Of a stretch of 64,000 bases of DNA, positions 44,696 to 53,581 are shown piece by piece. Every line of letters begins with the position of its first letter. The first letter of the stretch is position 1. Source of the DNA: Desulfopila_A sp964446655 (lineage in GTDB: Bacteria; Desulfobacterota; Desulfobulbia; Desulfobulbales; Desulfocapsaceae); NCBI GenBank assembly GCA_964446655.1, contig CAYUPL010000004.1:47854-111853 (forward strand), given 5' to 3'. A program made the position numbers and the translations under genes. The notes under the pieces are model-generated. The model ran no database searches and was not told where the DNA came from. It was given only the letters and a program-made list of their open reading frames with translations.

Positions 44696-45876
44696 TAGTA
44701 TTCTCCTGTTGCAGGTCCTGTAGCAGGACTCTTTTTCTTTTTTTTGCCGCCGTCGTAAAGCACATCAATGAGTCCTTCTATGTTTTCTTCGCTGATGATT
44801 AGGGGGAGGCCTTGATCGGCCAGCAGGCTGCGGGGTTTATTGCCGGCACTTGCCGCCAGCAGTACAAAACAGTCCTTGAGGGTGTCACCGATTACTTTCC
44901 AGCGCTGGTTTCCCTGGCCGGGATGTGGTGCCTTGCGGGCTTCGAGCAGGCAGATAAGTCCGTCAGCCCGCGGGCCATAGACCAGGAATTGCCCGGCATG
45001 ACCCAGGTGGAGATCAATCTCGATACCGTTGCTGCTCACCACTGCGGCATTGGGACGCTCCAAAGTTGGTTTCGGCCTGCCGGGGACTTGTGTTTCTTCC
45101 GGCATACAAGGGTTTTTCCCCTGTTGCGATAAAAGAGAAGAAACCAGCGGCAGGTGGGCTGCGGCTTTGGCGCCGGCGTTGGATATCGCCTTATCACTTG
45201 GACGATCGAGCTTCACTTCACAATCCGGTTCGGGGCTATACGGCAGCAGGGCCATGCCGTCGGCCCCAAGCTCCATCATTTCCGTACTAATCTTGGCAAC
45301 ATGATCGACATTGCATCCCGGATAGAGCGTGGTGAGGACAACTACCTTTATCCCATGGAACTTCAGGGCGGAAACAGCACTGCGCTGTTCTGACAAAAGG
45401 AATTCGGCGGCTTCTTTGAGCCGCACGGTTTTTGCTCCGGGGCGTATCCAGGCGTAAATTTTTTCAAGGATTTCCCGCCGGACTCCCTCCACTTTCATCT
45501 CAATGTACGAAACGCCGGATTTGGCCAGGTCCGCTGCCAATGGAGCACTGCCGATTCCCATGGTAAGCAGGCCGAGGGGCAGAGCAGGAAATCGACTTTG
45601 GATACTTTCTAACACCTCAAATGTTATATCAGGAGTAGCGAGCGGGTCTCCGGGGCCGGTTATGGCGGCCATATACACCTGCCTGTTTCCCTCCATGCAT
45701 TCTTCCAGCATCTGCAGGGCCTGTCTGGGGCTTTGCGCCTGTTTCTTCTTTGAGGGAGGTGCAGAGAACCTGGTGCGCGCCGTCCATTGAGGTGCTACCG
45801 GGAGATAAATAATATTGCTGCCGGTTTCATAGCCGCGGCAGGGTGTCGCATCGTTCAAAGAGTACCCTGGTGTCAT
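44695..45876 (-). CDS. NifB-NifX paralogue without radical-SAM cysteines
   Basis: 393 residues from ATG 45876, with GGTGAGG upstream; the open frame runs further 5' into nifK, but homology starts here. It aligns with NifB along its length: IIYLPVAPQWTARTRFSAP replaces the NifB segment with CNIKCNFC, then AAITGPGDPLATPDITFEVL, YAWIRPGAKTV, LTTLYPGCNVDHVAKI and the C-terminal NifX/NafY domain (IDLHLGHAGQFLVYG, then ARKAPHPGQGNQRW). All three cluster cysteines, the ExxRP motif and the CTRC ligands are absent, with about 13 residues deleted. It cannot make the radical. A carrier or scaffold role for NifB-co, in place of the missing NifX, is inferred. It lies 52 bp after nifK. Confidence 0.85.
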   Translation of the reverse strand: MTPGYSLNDATPCRGYETGSNIIYLPVAPQWTARTRFSAPPSKKKQAQSPRQALQMLEECMEGNRQVYMAAITGPGDPLATPDITFEVLESIQSRFPALPLGLLTMGIGSAPLAADLAKSGVSYIEMKVEGVRREILEKIYAWIRPGAKTVRLKEAAEFLLSEQRSAVSALKFHGIKVVVLTTLYPGCNVDHVAKISTEMMELGADGMALLPYSPEPDCEVKLDRPSDKAISNAGAKAAAHLPLVSSLLSQQGKNPCMPEETQVPGRPKPTLERPNAAVVSSNGIEIDLHLGHAGQFLVYGPRADGLICLLEARKAPHPGQGNQRWKVIGDTLKDCFVLLAASAGNKPRSLLADQGLPLIISEENIEGLIDVLYDGGKKKKKSPATGPATGEY

Positions 45877-45928
45877 TTTCCTCACCTTTGCCAAAGACTG
45901 CAGGCAGCAGAAATCTGCTGCCTGGGTC

Positions 45929-47302
45929 TTAGAGAACAAGCTCAAATTTTTCTTCCGGGTCATCCCGGTCTTTGCGGTCAAGCAGAGCGTTGAGGATCTG
46001 TTCAAGAAGTCGCAAAGCGCCTCTGTAACCAACCGTGGGAAAATGCTGATGGCCCTGTCGGTCGAGGATGGGAAATCCCCAGCGGACCAGGGGCAGGTCT
46101 TCGTCTCTGGCGATGTATTTGCAATAGGTGTTGCCGATAAGAAGATCCACCGGTTCATTCTTGATCCACTGGTGCAGCAGAAACATATCCCCGGCTGCTT
46201 TTACCTTGATCGTGACGCCTGCCTCCTCTGCTATTTCGGTAATACGCTTTTCAAATTTTTTGCCCGGTGTACCGGTGATGACATGGACAGGATGCATGTC
46301 GATGGAAATCAGGAACTCCGTCATGGATATAAGCTGGTCCGGATCTCCAACAAGGGCGACTTTTTTACCGTAAAAATACTGGTGCATGTCGGAAATCATA
46401 TCAACCAGTTTGCCGCGTTCCTTGACGATTTCGTCGGGAACCGGTGTGCCGGCCACTGTTCTAAGCACATCAATAAAACGGTCGGTGGCTTGCAGGCCGA
46501 AAGGCATGTCGAGTATGGAGCACGGCACTTTGCATTTGGTGTCAAGAAGACGTGCCGCCTCGGCGGAGCACCATTCTCCCAGGGCGAGAGTGCCTATACT
46601 GCTGCCGCTTGCCTTGATATCGCCGATAGCGCATCCTCCATCGGGAAACATCTTGTATTTACCAGTAAGCGGACCATCGAGAACCCCGGAGGTGTCAGGA
46701 AACATGGTGATTGCGGCTCCGAGTACGGCGCAGATGCGTTTTATCTCTTCCATATCGGAAGGTTCCACCCAGCCCGGGATAATGTTGATCTTGCCGTTTT
46801 TTTTCGTTGACGGCTCCGCCAGCGCTGCCAAGGCTTTGACCATATTGGAAAAGCCGGTGACGTGCGAGCCGACATAGCTGGGAGTAGGGGCGCCCAGTAC
46901 GGTTTTTCCTTCAGGTACCTTGCCTTCTTTTTTGGCCTTGTCGAAGATCTGGGGCAGATCATCTCCGATGGTTTCCGACAGGCAGGTGGTATGCACGGCA
47001 ATGACTTCCGGCTCATAGACGGTGAAGATGTTGTCAATGGCCTGCACCAGGTTGGCCTGGCCGCCGAAGACCGAGGCTCCTTCCGTGAAGGAGCTGGTTG
47101 CGGCAGAAATCGGTTCCTTATAGTGTCGTGTCAGAGTGCTGCGGTGATAAGCGCAGCATCCCTGAGAGCCGTGGCTGTGAGGCAGGCAGCCTTTAATGCC
47201 CAATGCGGCGTACATGGCCCCGATGGGCTGACACGTCTTGGCCGGATTAATCATCAGCGCCTTTCGTTCTTTAATCTCTGTTGGTGTGTGTCGTAGTAAC
47301 AT
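45929..47302 (-). CDS. nifK: Nitrogenase MoFe protein beta subunit NifK
   Basis: 457 residues, shorter than Azotobacter NifK because the N-terminal extension is missing, as usual in anaerobes. P-cluster Cys residues are in AKTCQPIGAMYAALGIKGC, HGSQGCCAYHR and TTCLSETIGDD. It forms the alpha2-beta2 MoFe protein with NifD and holds the P-cluster at the interface. The start is ATG 47302 with AGGGG upstream. It lies 125 bp after nifD on the same strand. Confidence 0.96.
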   Translation of the reverse strand: MLLRHTPTEIKERKALMINPAKTCQPIGAMYAALGIKGCLPHSHGSQGCCAYHRSTLTRHYKEPISAATSSFTEGASVFGGQANLVQAIDNIFTVYEPEVIAVHTTCLSETIGDDLPQIFDKAKKEGKVPEGKTVLGAPTPSYVGSHVTGFSNMVKALAALAEPSTKKNGKINIIPGWVEPSDMEEIKRICAVLGAAITMFPDTSGVLDGPLTGKYKMFPDGGCAIGDIKASGSSIGTLALGEWCSAEAARLLDTKCKVPCSILDMPFGLQATDRFIDVLRTVAGTPVPDEIVKERGKLVDMISDMHQYFYGKKVALVGDPDQLISMTEFLISIDMHPVHVITGTPGKKFEKRITEIAEEAGVTIKVKAAGDMFLLHQWIKNEPVDLLIGNTYCKYIARDEDLPLVRWGFPILDRQGHQHFPTVGYRGALRLLEQILNALLDRKDRDDPEEKFELVL

Positions 47303-47427
47303 TTTTACCCCTTTCTGATGAAGTTGTATGTCTCATCATCCTTTTCCCCGAACCGGGGTAATTGGTAGAATGGTTTTTTGCCGAGTAACCGGGATTTCAT
47401 TTGGGGGGAGAGTTCCGGTCATTGATG

Positions 47428-49065
47428 TTATTCCCATACGTAGGTTGCTGATAGCTCGGGCTTTTCCTGCCAGGGAGCTTTCATGTATTTCCAGACCTTA
47501 CTGTTGACCAGCCGATCGATCTCGAGGTAGAAGTTCACAGCCCCCTTGAATCCGGCATAGGGACCACCTGAGTCATAGCTGTGCAGCTGCTTCATGGGCA
47601 CACCCAGCTTCTGGATGGAATATTTTTCCTTGATACCGGCACAAAAGAGATCCGGTTTCACCAGGGCAACGAGCTTTTCCGCCTCATATTGATTGAGGTC
47701 ATCGATCACCAGGGTATTTTCCGGCATCATCGGGTTTAACCCTTCATAGGACTTGAAATCCACCCCGGCCTCCTCAAGGGCAGCCAGTTCTTCCTCGGTT
47801 TTTCGCGGCCGATACAGCTCCGGGTCCGCTTCAACGTGAATTTCTTCGATATTCCTGCTGTCGGCATCAACCTTCAACGAGGGCAGAATGTCACGACCTT
47901 CATAGTCATCCCGATGCGCAAATTCATATCCGGCAGAGATGGTTTTGATGCCCATCTCATTAAACAGTTCCTGATAATGATGTGCCCGGCTACCCCCGAC
48001 GAAAAGCATGGCGGTTTTACCCTTTGTTCTGGGATACACTTCTGCAAGAGCCTTTGTGACCGCCGGCATCTCTTCTTCTATGACTTTTTCAACCTGATCA
48101 ATGAGCTCCTGGTCGTTAAAATACCGGGCGATTTTGCGCAGTGATTTGGCGGTGGCCTCCGCGCCGATGAAATTGACCTTGATCCAGGGAATGCCGTATT
48201 TGGTTTCCAGCATGTCGGCCACATAGTTGATGGAACGGTGACACATGACACAACTGAGATCGGCCTGATTTGCGGAAGCGAATTTGTCATAGGTGGCATT
48301 GCCGGAAAAAGTGGAAATATTACTGATGCCGCATTGTTCCAGGATACGGTCGATTTCGAAGCCGTCACCGCCGATATTGTATTCGCCCAGCAGGTTGATC
48401 TTGTATTTGCCGCTTTTTTCCGTAGTGCTTTTGCCGACCACATGGGTAAAGACCTGGTTGTTGGCGATATGATGCCCGGCTGACTGGGATACCCCCTTGT
48501 ATCCCTCGCAGCTGAAGGCAAAAACATTGCAGTCACCAAACTTGTTTCGCATTTTTTTGGCTACGGCATGGATATCATCACCTATCAGTCCGACCGGGCA
48601 GGTGGCAAAAACGGCAATAGCTTTGGGATGAAATATATCGTAGGCTTCCTGAACGGCTGCCTCGAGTTTCTTTTCGCCACCGAAGATAATGTCGGAATCC
48701 TGCATATCGGTGGACATACAGTAGGTGATATAATTCGCGTCGGTGTCGTTTTTGGCATCGGTTTGATTACGCCTGGTCAGCCAGGCATAAAAACTACAGC
48801 CGATGGGACCGTGAACGAGGTTGACGATGTCGCTGGTCGGGCCCATGATGACCCCTTTGCAGCCGGCATAGGTACAACCGCGCATCGTGATTATTCCCGG
48901 TATCGTGCGAACGTTGGCGACGATTTCCGGAGTGGAATTTTCCATGGCCTCGTTGACCATTATCTGTTTGGCGCGTTTTCGGGCAACCTTGGCGGGATAT
49001 TTTTCCAGCAGCTTTTCTTTGACGTTGTGCGGGTCCCACTGCACCGGTTTATGTGCTTTTCCCAT
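47428..49065 (-). CDS. nifD: Nitrogenase MoFe protein alpha subunit NifD
   Basis: 545 residues. P-cluster ligands are in RGCTYAGCKGV, HGPIGCSFYAW and ATCPVGLIGDD. FeMo-co ligands are the Cys in SCVMCHRSINYV and the His in KQLHSYDSGGPYAG. The substrate-pocket His (GVSQSAGHHIANN) and the Arg of LTRRNQ are kept. An insert of about 50 residues (DADSRNIEEIHVEADPELY and beyond) is typical of NifD from anaerobes. No VnfG/AnfG gene lies between D and K, so this is the Mo enzyme. It starts 18 bp after nifI2. Confidence 0.97.
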   Translation of the reverse strand: MGKAHKPVQWDPHNVKEKLLEKYPAKVARKRAKQIMVNEAMENSTPEIVANVRTIPGIITMRGCTYAGCKGVIMGPTSDIVNLVHGPIGCSFYAWLTRRNQTDAKNDTDANYITYCMSTDMQDSDIIFGGEKKLEAAVQEAYDIFHPKAIAVFATCPVGLIGDDIHAVAKKMRNKFGDCNVFAFSCEGYKGVSQSAGHHIANNQVFTHVVGKSTTEKSGKYKINLLGEYNIGGDGFEIDRILEQCGISNISTFSGNATYDKFASANQADLSCVMCHRSINYVADMLETKYGIPWIKVNFIGAEATAKSLRKIARYFNDQELIDQVEKVIEEEMPAVTKALAEVYPRTKGKTAMLFVGGSRAHHYQELFNEMGIKTISAGYEFAHRDDYEGRDILPSLKVDADSRNIEEIHVEADPELYRPRKTEEELAALEEAGVDFKSYEGLNPMMPENTLVIDDLNQYEAEKLVALVKPDLFCAGIKEKYSIQKLGVPMKQLHSYDSGGPYAGFKGAVNFYLEIDRLVNSKVWKYMKAPWQEKPELSATYVWE

Positions 49066-49083
49066 AATAATTTACCTCGTTTG

Positions 49084-49458
49084 TTATCCTATAGATGCCG
49101 TTCCTGCCTCGCCGGTACGTACACGGACAGCGTCAGCAACCGGCATAATAAATATCTTACCATCGCCGGGTTTGTCCGACTGATTTGCGCCGATGATAGC
49201 CTCGACAACGTTGTCGACTTCATCGTCGTCGACAACGACCGTTACCATGCGCTTCGGGTAAAGCTTGCCTTTTTCACCAAGGAGGGTGGCCGCCTCTTCG
49301 TAGCCCTCTTCCGCCCCCTTGATGAGTTTGCGGTTCACGAAGCCCAGCCCCCTGCCCTGTGCCTCATGAGCGAAAAAGGCGTCAACACCGGCCTCGGTCA
49401 ATGCCGCTTTGGTTTTGTTCATCATGTTCATGCGAACTACGGCGATTACCTCTTTCAT
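49084..49458 (-). CDS. nifI2: PII-family nitrogenase regulator NifI2
   Basis: 124 residues, PII fold (MKEVIAVVRMNMMNKTKAAL, then MPVADAVRVRTGEAG). It has the longer T-loop insert typical of NifI2 (GFVNRKLIKGAEEGYEEAAT). NifI1 and NifI2 form a complex that binds NifDK and switches it off in response to ammonium, relieved by 2-oxoglutarate and ATP. Its start overlaps the nifI1 end by 4 nt. Position between nifH and nifD is typical of anaerobes. Confidence 0.93.
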   Translation of the reverse strand: MKEVIAVVRMNMMNKTKAALTEAGVDAFFAHEAQGRGLGFVNRKLIKGAEEGYEEAATLLGEKGKLYPKRMVTVVVDDDEVDNVVEAIIGANQSDKPGDGKIFIMPVADAVRVRTGEAGTASIG

Positions 49459-49805
49459 GCCACCTCCTCCATGGCGGTGTCCTCTCTGACACCGGAACTG
49501 ATGGTATACACATCTTCCACATCGGCGATGAAAATCTTGCCGTCGCCGAAGGCGCCTTTTTTGCCTGAACGGGCCGCCGTCATGATAGTGTTGATGACAA
49601 AGTCTTTGTCTTCTTTTTTCACAACACTCATCAACATGGTTTTAGGAATCTCGTCATAGGTAACTTCACCGATTTTTATACCGCGCTGTTTACCGCGACC
49701 GGTGACGGCATATTTGGTTACCGCGGGAAAGCCTGCGTCCATCAATGCCGCAAGAACATCATCTGCTTTTTCCGGGCGGACAATGGCCCTGATCATGATC
49801 ATCAT
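49455..49805 (-). CDS. nifI1: PII-family nitrogenase regulator NifI1
   Basis: 116 residues, starting MMIMIRAIVRPEKADDVLAA with AAGGAG upstream of ATG 49805. The T-loop (GRGKQRGIKIGEVTYDEIPK) has the short NifI1 form and lacks the uridylylation context of GlnB. C-terminal GDGKIFIADVEDVYTISSG is typical. It works with NifI2 to inhibit nitrogenase on ammonium upshift. It lies 83 bp after nifH. Confidence 0.93.
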   Translation of the reverse strand: MMIMIRAIVRPEKADDVLAALMDAGFPAVTKYAVTGRGKQRGIKIGEVTYDEIPKTMLMSVVKKEDKDFVINTIMTAARSGKKGAFGDGKIFIADVEDVYTISSGVREDTAMEEVA

Positions 49806-49888
49806 TGTTTAATTCTCCTTTTTGGGTTTGGCTGTGGAGGTAAAAAAGTGTTTTTCTGTTTTCATAAAGGGTTTTCTTGCAGCAGTGT

Positions 49889-50716
49889 TTAGGCTTCCAG
49901 TAGGCCGAAATCGAGGAGGAGCTGCTCCAGATCTTCGATTTCCAAAGGGGTCGGCACCACAAACATGTCGTTGTTGTCAATGGCCTTGGCCAGGCCGCGA
50001 TATTCCTCCGCCTGGGGTGCCTCGGGGTTCCATTCGATAACGGTTTTCCTGTTGATTTCGGCCCGCTGCACGTCGTTGTCGCGTGGCACAAAATAGATCA
50101 TCTGGGTGCCGAGCTTACGAGCCAGTTCTTCTATCATCTCTTTCTCGTTGTCGACGTTTCTCGAGTTACAGATCAAGCCGCCCAGGCGGACTCCGCCGGA
50201 CTGGGCATATTTCATGATGCCCTTGCAGATATTATTGGCGGCATACATGGCCATCATTTCTCCGGAGCAGACAACATAGATTTCTTCCGCCTTGCCGTCT
50301 CTGATGGGCATGGCGAAGCCACCGCAGACAACATCGCCTAAGACGTCATAGAAGGCGTAGTCCAGTCCCTCGCTCTCCTCATAGGCGCCCAGTGATTCCA
50401 GCATGTTGATGGCAGTAATAATCCCTCTGCCGGCGCAGCCGACACCGGGCTCCGGTCCGCCGGATTCAACGGACCAGGATCCTCCGTAACCAGGTTTGCG
50501 AATATCATCCAGTTCGACGTCTTCGCCTTCTTCGCGCAGGGTGTCCAGCACTGTTTTCTGTGTCAGACCACCGAGGAGCAGGCGGGTAGAGTCTGCCTTG
50601 GGATCGCAGCCCACCACCATGACTTTTCTCCCCAGTTCGGCAAGTCCCGCCACAGTGTTCTGAGTTGTTGTGGATTTACCAATTCCGCCTTTGCCGTAAA
50701 TTGCGACTTTCCTCAT
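49889..50716 (-). CDS. nifH: Nitrogenase iron protein NifH
   Basis: 275 residues from ATG 50716, with AAGGAG upstream. The open frame reaches 50794, but that extension is not conserved. P-loop YGKGGIGKSTTTQN, switch region VGCDPKADSTRLLLG, and the 4Fe-4S ligands in GVGCAGRGIITA and DVLGDVVCGGFAMP are all present. Arg next to the first ligand (CAGRG) is the residue ADP-ribosylated in DraT systems, but no draT gene is here. It reduces the MoFe protein and helps in cofactor maturation. It is the first gene of the nifH-I1-I2-D-K operon behind a perfect sigma-54 promoter. Confidence 0.98.
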   Translation of the reverse strand: MRKVAIYGKGGIGKSTTTQNTVAGLAELGRKVMVVGCDPKADSTRLLLGGLTQKTVLDTLREEGEDVELDDIRKPGYGGSWSVESGGPEPGVGCAGRGIITAINMLESLGAYEESEGLDYAFYDVLGDVVCGGFAMPIRDGKAEEIYVVCSGEMMAMYAANNICKGIMKYAQSGGVRLGGLICNSRNVDNEKEMIEELARKLGTQMIYFVPRDNDVQRAEINRKTVIEWNPEAPQAEEYRGLAKAIDNNDMFVVPTPLEIEDLEQLLLDFGLLEA

Positions 50717-50819
50717 GAGCATCTCCTTGTTGTGTATAATTGCCGTGTCGCGAGTCTCTTTCTCGTTGTGTTGTCTGCAAAGAAAGTCTGACACTGTTTC
50801 TGGTTGTGATACTGCTTTT

Positions 50820-50834
50820 GCAAGGGGGGTGCCA
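50820..50834 (-). promoter_or_regulatory. Sigma-54 promoter of nifH
   Basis: Minus-strand TGGCACCCCCCTTGC is a perfect TGGCAC-N5-TTGC element about 104 bp before the nifH start, giving a 5' leader near 90 nt. Activation by NifA is expected. Confidence 0.88.
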
Positions 50835-50933
50835 TTTGAGTGATCTTCTGAGAAGTGACATCAAGACAGTCTCTTGGGCGGCTTTTTGTGGCGAGGAGGG
50901 GCAGGAGGCCGCCAATGACAATCACGGCCATTT

Positions 50934-50959
50934 TGTAGTTTTTTCTACATAAATGTAGA
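50934..50959. promoter_or_regulatory. Candidate NifA/enhancer site upstream of nifH
   Basis: TGT-N10-ACA (50934-50949, TGTAGTTTTTTCTACA) is the classical NifA upstream activator pattern. It is overlapped by the inverted repeat TCTACA-TAAA-TGTAGA (50944-50959). It is centred about 120 bp upstream of the sigma-54 element. Confidence 0.7.
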
Positions 50960-51001
50960 GGTGCGACAGTAAGGAGATGGTGTGGGAATTGGCCGGCTAT
51001 G

Positions 51002-53494
51002 TCAGGTACGGTTGACAAAGTCCGTGGACAGGCGGCGTTGCAGATTGCCGACCTGGGCGGCCGCCATTTTCAGCATGGTTTTATCCCAGGAGGTGAGTTC
51101 GTCCGGGAAAATGATGTTCTGCCGGGAAAAATTCTTCTCCTGAGCACTGACCTGGGCCTTGAGGCGCATCTGCAACAGACATTTCCAGGAACAAAGGGTG
51201 TCTTCGGTGATGTCGGAGGGCAGACTGCCGGCGACAGCCAGGTCTTCCAGTCTGGTGATGGTATTTGTTGCGGCTATGCCGTGGCGCAGGGCATAGATGC
51301 GGACAAAATTGACAAAATGTAGCATGGTGCCTTTGAGGTTGATGCTGTTTCCACCAGGACCATCGGCCCGCAAACGTCCCAGGAAATCTGAGGGGAGGCG
51401 GAAGTCCAGGGTGCTTTTGGCGAGAAAGTAAAGAAAAATCGGTCGTGTAGAAACCTGCGCGAAGATGTGGCGGCGGAGGTTTTTGCTCAAGGTGTCATCT
51501 CCTGCGATGGTGCGAAAATCGAAAAGGATGTTCACCTTGAGAAGATCTTCGGGTGAAGCGTCCTGTACATAGGAGGTGAAGAGTCTGTGCCAGGCGGTTT
51601 CGTTCAGGCACCATTCGGGGTTTGCGGCGCTGTTGCCGGCATCACAGGGAGGCAGACCGGCAGTTTCACCGAATCTGGTGACCAGGACACCCATGCTGCG
51701 GTAATACTCCTTGCGGGCATCATCATCTTTGCCGTCGGCGTAGATGATGGCGCTGTCCTGATCCGGGTTCAAGAGCGGTTCGCGGCGGCCCAGGCTGCCC
51801 AGGACCAGAAAGGCAAAGGGGCAAGGAGGCGGGCCAAGGGTTTCCAGTGCCCGGGTGATTGCTTCCTGAAAGATTGTGTCGGTGGCGTGGGTGGCTATTG
51901 CGGTGGCCCTTTGGGCATGCAGACCACTCTTCAGGCTATGCCGAATGAGTGTTACGGCATGGAGGTAAGGCCGATCTTGCGCGGCTGGGACAACGTTCCG
52001 GTTACCTGTTTCCGGAGCAAGCGAAAGCAGGCGTTCAGGCGCAAGGGAAGTTGCCAGTAGATTTTCGACTGCCTGCCGCCTGCTTGCAGCTTCGCTGTTG
52101 TCGAGAACTATCATTGCTACCCGGCCTCTGTGTGCTTTTTCCGGTTCCACAATGACGGCCCAGGTGATACATTCTTTATCATTGCCGACTTGTGGCGTCA
52201 CCTGCATTGCCGTAACCCTTTCTTCTTCCATAAGCTGCAATGCCATACGTTGCCAGTCGCCATCGGCAAGCAGGGTTGGAAGGGTTTTTCCTGTCAGTGA
52301 GTCTGCGTCGTGGTCGCTCAACAGGGTGGTGGCCGCCTGGTTGGCCTGAATGATCCGGCCGTTTTGCGGACTGTCGACCAAGACAAGGCCGAAGCCGCAC
52401 TGTTGCAGGAGGTCAAGGATTACCGGAAGGTCACTTTGTAATTGTGCCTGACACAAAGGGCTGCCGGTGAAGAGAATGGCCGGTCTGTCGTGCACAACTG
52501 CGTGTTCCGCCGACAGCATGATTCTCATGTTTGTTGACGTTCCTTGGATCATGGCCTCTGTCGGAACAGGCGCTTTTCCCGCCGTTACTGAGGAAATCAG
52601 GGCGTGACCGGACTGATCGGTGATCAGCTCGGCAAACTGTCGGCCTATCAGCTCGCTCTCCTGCATTCCCAGAGTATTACAGGCTTTTTTGTTGGCGCCG
52701 GCGACGATACCAGCAATGACCAGAAAGATCATCTCTTCCGAGGCGTGCGCAAGAGCCTGATATCTCTCATGGGACTGCATCAGCTCCTTTTCCGCCAGAT
52801 ATCTGCCGGTTTCGCTTTTCCACCCCCTGTGTACCACAAACAGGAGGAGCAGCAGGACGATGCCGCCGATAAGGGCGGAAAGAATGAGCAGGCGAACAGT
52901 GAAAGAGCTTATTTCCCGCTCCACATCGTCGAGGTAGATGCCGCTGCCGACAATCCAGTCCCACGGTTCCAGAAGCTTGACATAGGAGAGCTTGGCGACC
53001 GCCTCCTCGGCATTGCGTCCCTTTGACCACATATAATCGATATAGCCCGAGCCCTGTTCCCTGATGACGGTTTTAGCTTCAAGAAAAAGCTTTTTTCCCT
53101 GAGAGTCACTGTAGTCCTCCAGCATGGAGCCTTCCAGCTCGGGGTAGAAGGGATGCATCAGCATTTTCGGCTGTTGATCGGTGATCCAGATATACTCGTT
53201 ATTGTCTCCCCCGTACCGCAAAGCACGCATTTCCAGGAGAGCGAGATGCTGCGCTTCCTCAAGGCTGAAGTGGCCCTGCTGTGCCATCTCGGCATGCTGT
53301 TCGAGAAGAGATGTGGCCGAGTCGACTACGGCGCGCACCGTATCCTTTTTCTTTTGCATAAGGGCGTCTTCTGTTGAGGGGATGATGGAAACACCCATAG
53401 CACCGGTAAAGAGCAGTATCATCAATACCGGCGGCAGTACGAAACTGAGCACCATGCGCATCAACTGTTTTTTTTCCATCGTCTCACTGTTCAT
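51002..53494 (-). CDS. Cache-PAS sensor fused to a DUF294 nucleotidyltransferase
   Basis: 830 residues. A transmembrane helix (about 12-33) precedes a periplasmic single-Cache domain with GDNNEYIWITDQQPKMLMHP and EPWDWIVGSGIYL, then a second helix (LLILSALIGGIVLLLLLFVV). Two PAS-like segments follow. The C-terminal third is a GlnD-like nucleotidyltransferase: LVLGSLGRREPLLNPDQDSA, with the GS-x-G-R-x-E...DQD active site, plus the DUF294 C-terminal substrate domain. It therefore looks like a membrane sensor of an extracellular signal with a nucleotide-transfer output. It lies just upstream of the nifH promoter on the same strand. A link to nitrogen control is inferred. Confidence 0.83.
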   Translation of the reverse strand: MNSETMEKKQLMRMVLSFVLPPVLMILLFTGAMGVSIIPSTEDALMQKKKDTVRAVVDSATSLLEQHAEMAQQGHFSLEEAQHLALLEMRALRYGGDNNEYIWITDQQPKMLMHPFYPELEGSMLEDYSDSQGKKLFLEAKTVIREQGSGYIDYMWSKGRNAEEAVAKLSYVKLLEPWDWIVGSGIYLDDVEREISSFTVRLLILSALIGGIVLLLLLFVVHRGWKSETGRYLAEKELMQSHERYQALAHASEEMIFLVIAGIVAGANKKACNTLGMQESELIGRQFAELITDQSGHALISSVTAGKAPVPTEAMIQGTSTNMRIMLSAEHAVVHDRPAILFTGSPLCQAQLQSDLPVILDLLQQCGFGLVLVDSPQNGRIIQANQAATTLLSDHDADSLTGKTLPTLLADGDWQRMALQLMEEERVTAMQVTPQVGNDKECITWAVIVEPEKAHRGRVAMIVLDNSEAASRRQAVENLLATSLAPERLLSLAPETGNRNVVPAAQDRPYLHAVTLIRHSLKSGLHAQRATAIATHATDTIFQEAITRALETLGPPPCPFAFLVLGSLGRREPLLNPDQDSAIIYADGKDDDARKEYYRSMGVLVTRFGETAGLPPCDAGNSAANPEWCLNETAWHRLFTSYVQDASPEDLLKVNILFDFRTIAGDDTLSKNLRRHIFAQVSTRPIFLYFLAKSTLDFRLPSDFLGRLRADGPGGNSINLKGTMLHFVNFVRIYALRHGIAATNTITRLEDLAVAGSLPSDITEDTLCSWKCLLQMRLKAQVSAQEKNFSRQNIIFPDELTSWDKTMLKMAAAQVGNLQRRLSTDFVNRT

Positions 53495-53581
53495 AAATGA
53501 GTACCTGTCAGCTCGTAAAACCTATCGGCTGCCAAATGTGGAACCAAAATGAGTAACCATTATCATTGACACGGAGTCTTT

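Noticed and set aside
47428..49065. Possibility that the NifDK genes encode a vanadium or iron-only nitrogenase
   Set aside because: No vnfG or anfG gene lies between D and K. NifE, NifN and NifB for FeMo-co are present, and the sequence fits NifD.
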